Shown: piece after piece, positions 5,210 to 5,323 of the stretch
How the letters are laid out: the number at the start of each line of letters is the position of its first letter
Numbering within the stretch: position 1 is the first letter of the stretch
The notes under the pieces: generated by a model
What the model was told of the DNA's origin: nothing
What the model saw: the letters and a program-made list of their open reading frames with translations, nothing else
The model's database searches: none
Translations under genes and position numbers: made by a program
From: Candidatus Stahliibacteriota bacterium
GTDB taxonomy: Bacteria; Hydrothermota; Tepidihabitantia; SM23-42
Reading direction: 5' to 3'
Assembly (NCBI GenBank): GCA_004376785.1
Contig: SOIY01000203.1
Coordinates: 1 to 5,323, forward strand
DNA length: 5,323 nucleotides

Positions 5210-5323
5210 TTCTCTCTCCGATTATACAAAATACGCCCAACATTCGTTCGGGTAAACCCCGCTCTTTCTACGAAGGGTGGGATAAATCCTAATTTCAAAA
5301 TCCGAAAATCTAAACAATTTCGA
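5210..5323. repeat. Right-edge region upstream of pyrC with near-palindromes; no recognised gene
   Basis: Two 10-bp near-palindromes of the form GGRTAAAYCC lie exactly 30 bp apart: GGGTAAACCC (5250-5259) and GGATAAATCC (5280-5289). Between them TTC TAC GAA (5266-5274) can form a small stem. Beyond 5290 the DNA is low-complexity, with AAAATC/AAAATCCG words. A minus-strand frame is open from the edge to TAA at 5224-5222 (33 sense codons), 12 bases before pyrC, but its sequence resembles no protein end I know, so I read the region as an intergenic repeat rather than a gene end. A TATAAT at 5226-5221 lies too close to the pyrC ribosome binding site to serve it well. Confidence 0.4.
5214..5219 (-). 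promoter_or_regulatory. Ribosome binding site deciding the TTG start of pyrC
   Basis: GGAGAG on the minus strand, with its GGAG core six bases before TTG at 5209-5207. The site, the upstream in-frame stop (5224-5222) and the lack of any ATG before the conserved N-terminus together support the rare TTG start. Confidence 0.7.

Noticed and set aside
5221..5226. TATAAT upstream of pyrC as its -10 box
   Set aside because: It has no acceptable -35 partner, and the resulting start near 5214 would remove most of the GGAGAG ribosome binding site.
3972..5255. Open frames of 62 to 101 codons in other frames of pyrC, including a plus-strand one with hydrophobic stretches
   Set aside because: The hydrophobic look is a by-product of reading Lys-rich codons on the opposite strand; pyrC is intact there.
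5222..5323. 33-codon open stretch on the minus strand ending 12 bases before pyrC, as the end of an upstream operon gene
   Set aside because: The spacing would fit an operon, but the residues match no protein end I know and the DNA is repeat-like; not called as a gene.

Overview
The window holds four genes of ordinary bacterial metabolism plus two compact intergenic regions with related, operator-like repeat structure. Every coding region aligns by eye with a conserved family, apart from a 34-codon open stretch at the right edge that I cannot identify. The DNA is AT-rich with moderate codon bias. The gene set (formate-tetrahydrofolate ligase, a type I dihydroorotase, a bacterial TGS-domain GTPase of the Obg/DRG class) fits an anaerobic, probably uncultivated bacterium, for instance a planctomycete or a candidate-phylum lineage with folate-dependent C1 metabolism. 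That placement is inference; no marker gene here fixes the phylum.

Layout, left to right. 1-962 (minus): a TGS-domain GTPase, cut at its extreme C-terminus by the window edge. 963-1140: intergenic, with a ribosome binding site, a good sigma70-type promoter for the GTPase, a 71-bp repeat element (element 1) just upstream of the -35 box, and a small perfect hairpin abutting the stop codon of the next gene. 1141-2811 (minus): complete fhs. 2812-2951: a divergent intergenic region shared by fhs and purM, with a strong fhs promoter, an 8-bp inverted repeat straddling its -35 box, a second repeat element (element 2, 54 bp), and a weak purM promoter candidate. 2952-3929 (plus): purM. 3926-5209 (minus): pyrC, convergent with purM and overlapping it by 4 bp, starting at TTG. 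5210-5323: no recognisable gene, but short near-palindromes that resemble an intergenic repeat.

How the genes relate. Fhs makes 10-formyl-tetrahydrofolate, the one-carbon donor used by the purine enzymes PurN and PurH; PurM closes the imidazole ring in the same pathway; PyrC acts in the parallel pyrimidine pathway. The divergent fhs/purM pair with a shared control region is therefore functionally coherent. The GTPase is probably translation- or ribosome-associated and has its own promoter.

The most interesting signal is non-coding. Two elements built from the same three words (AAATGATTACA, ATCTCTGTAATC, ATCGCTGTAATC) lie in the same orientation, each 6 to 9 bp upstream of the -35 hexamer of a minus-strand gene. 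They may be operators of an unknown regulator or two copies of a dispersed intergenic repeat; the window alone cannot decide. I see no CRISPR array, defence system, transposase or RNA gene.
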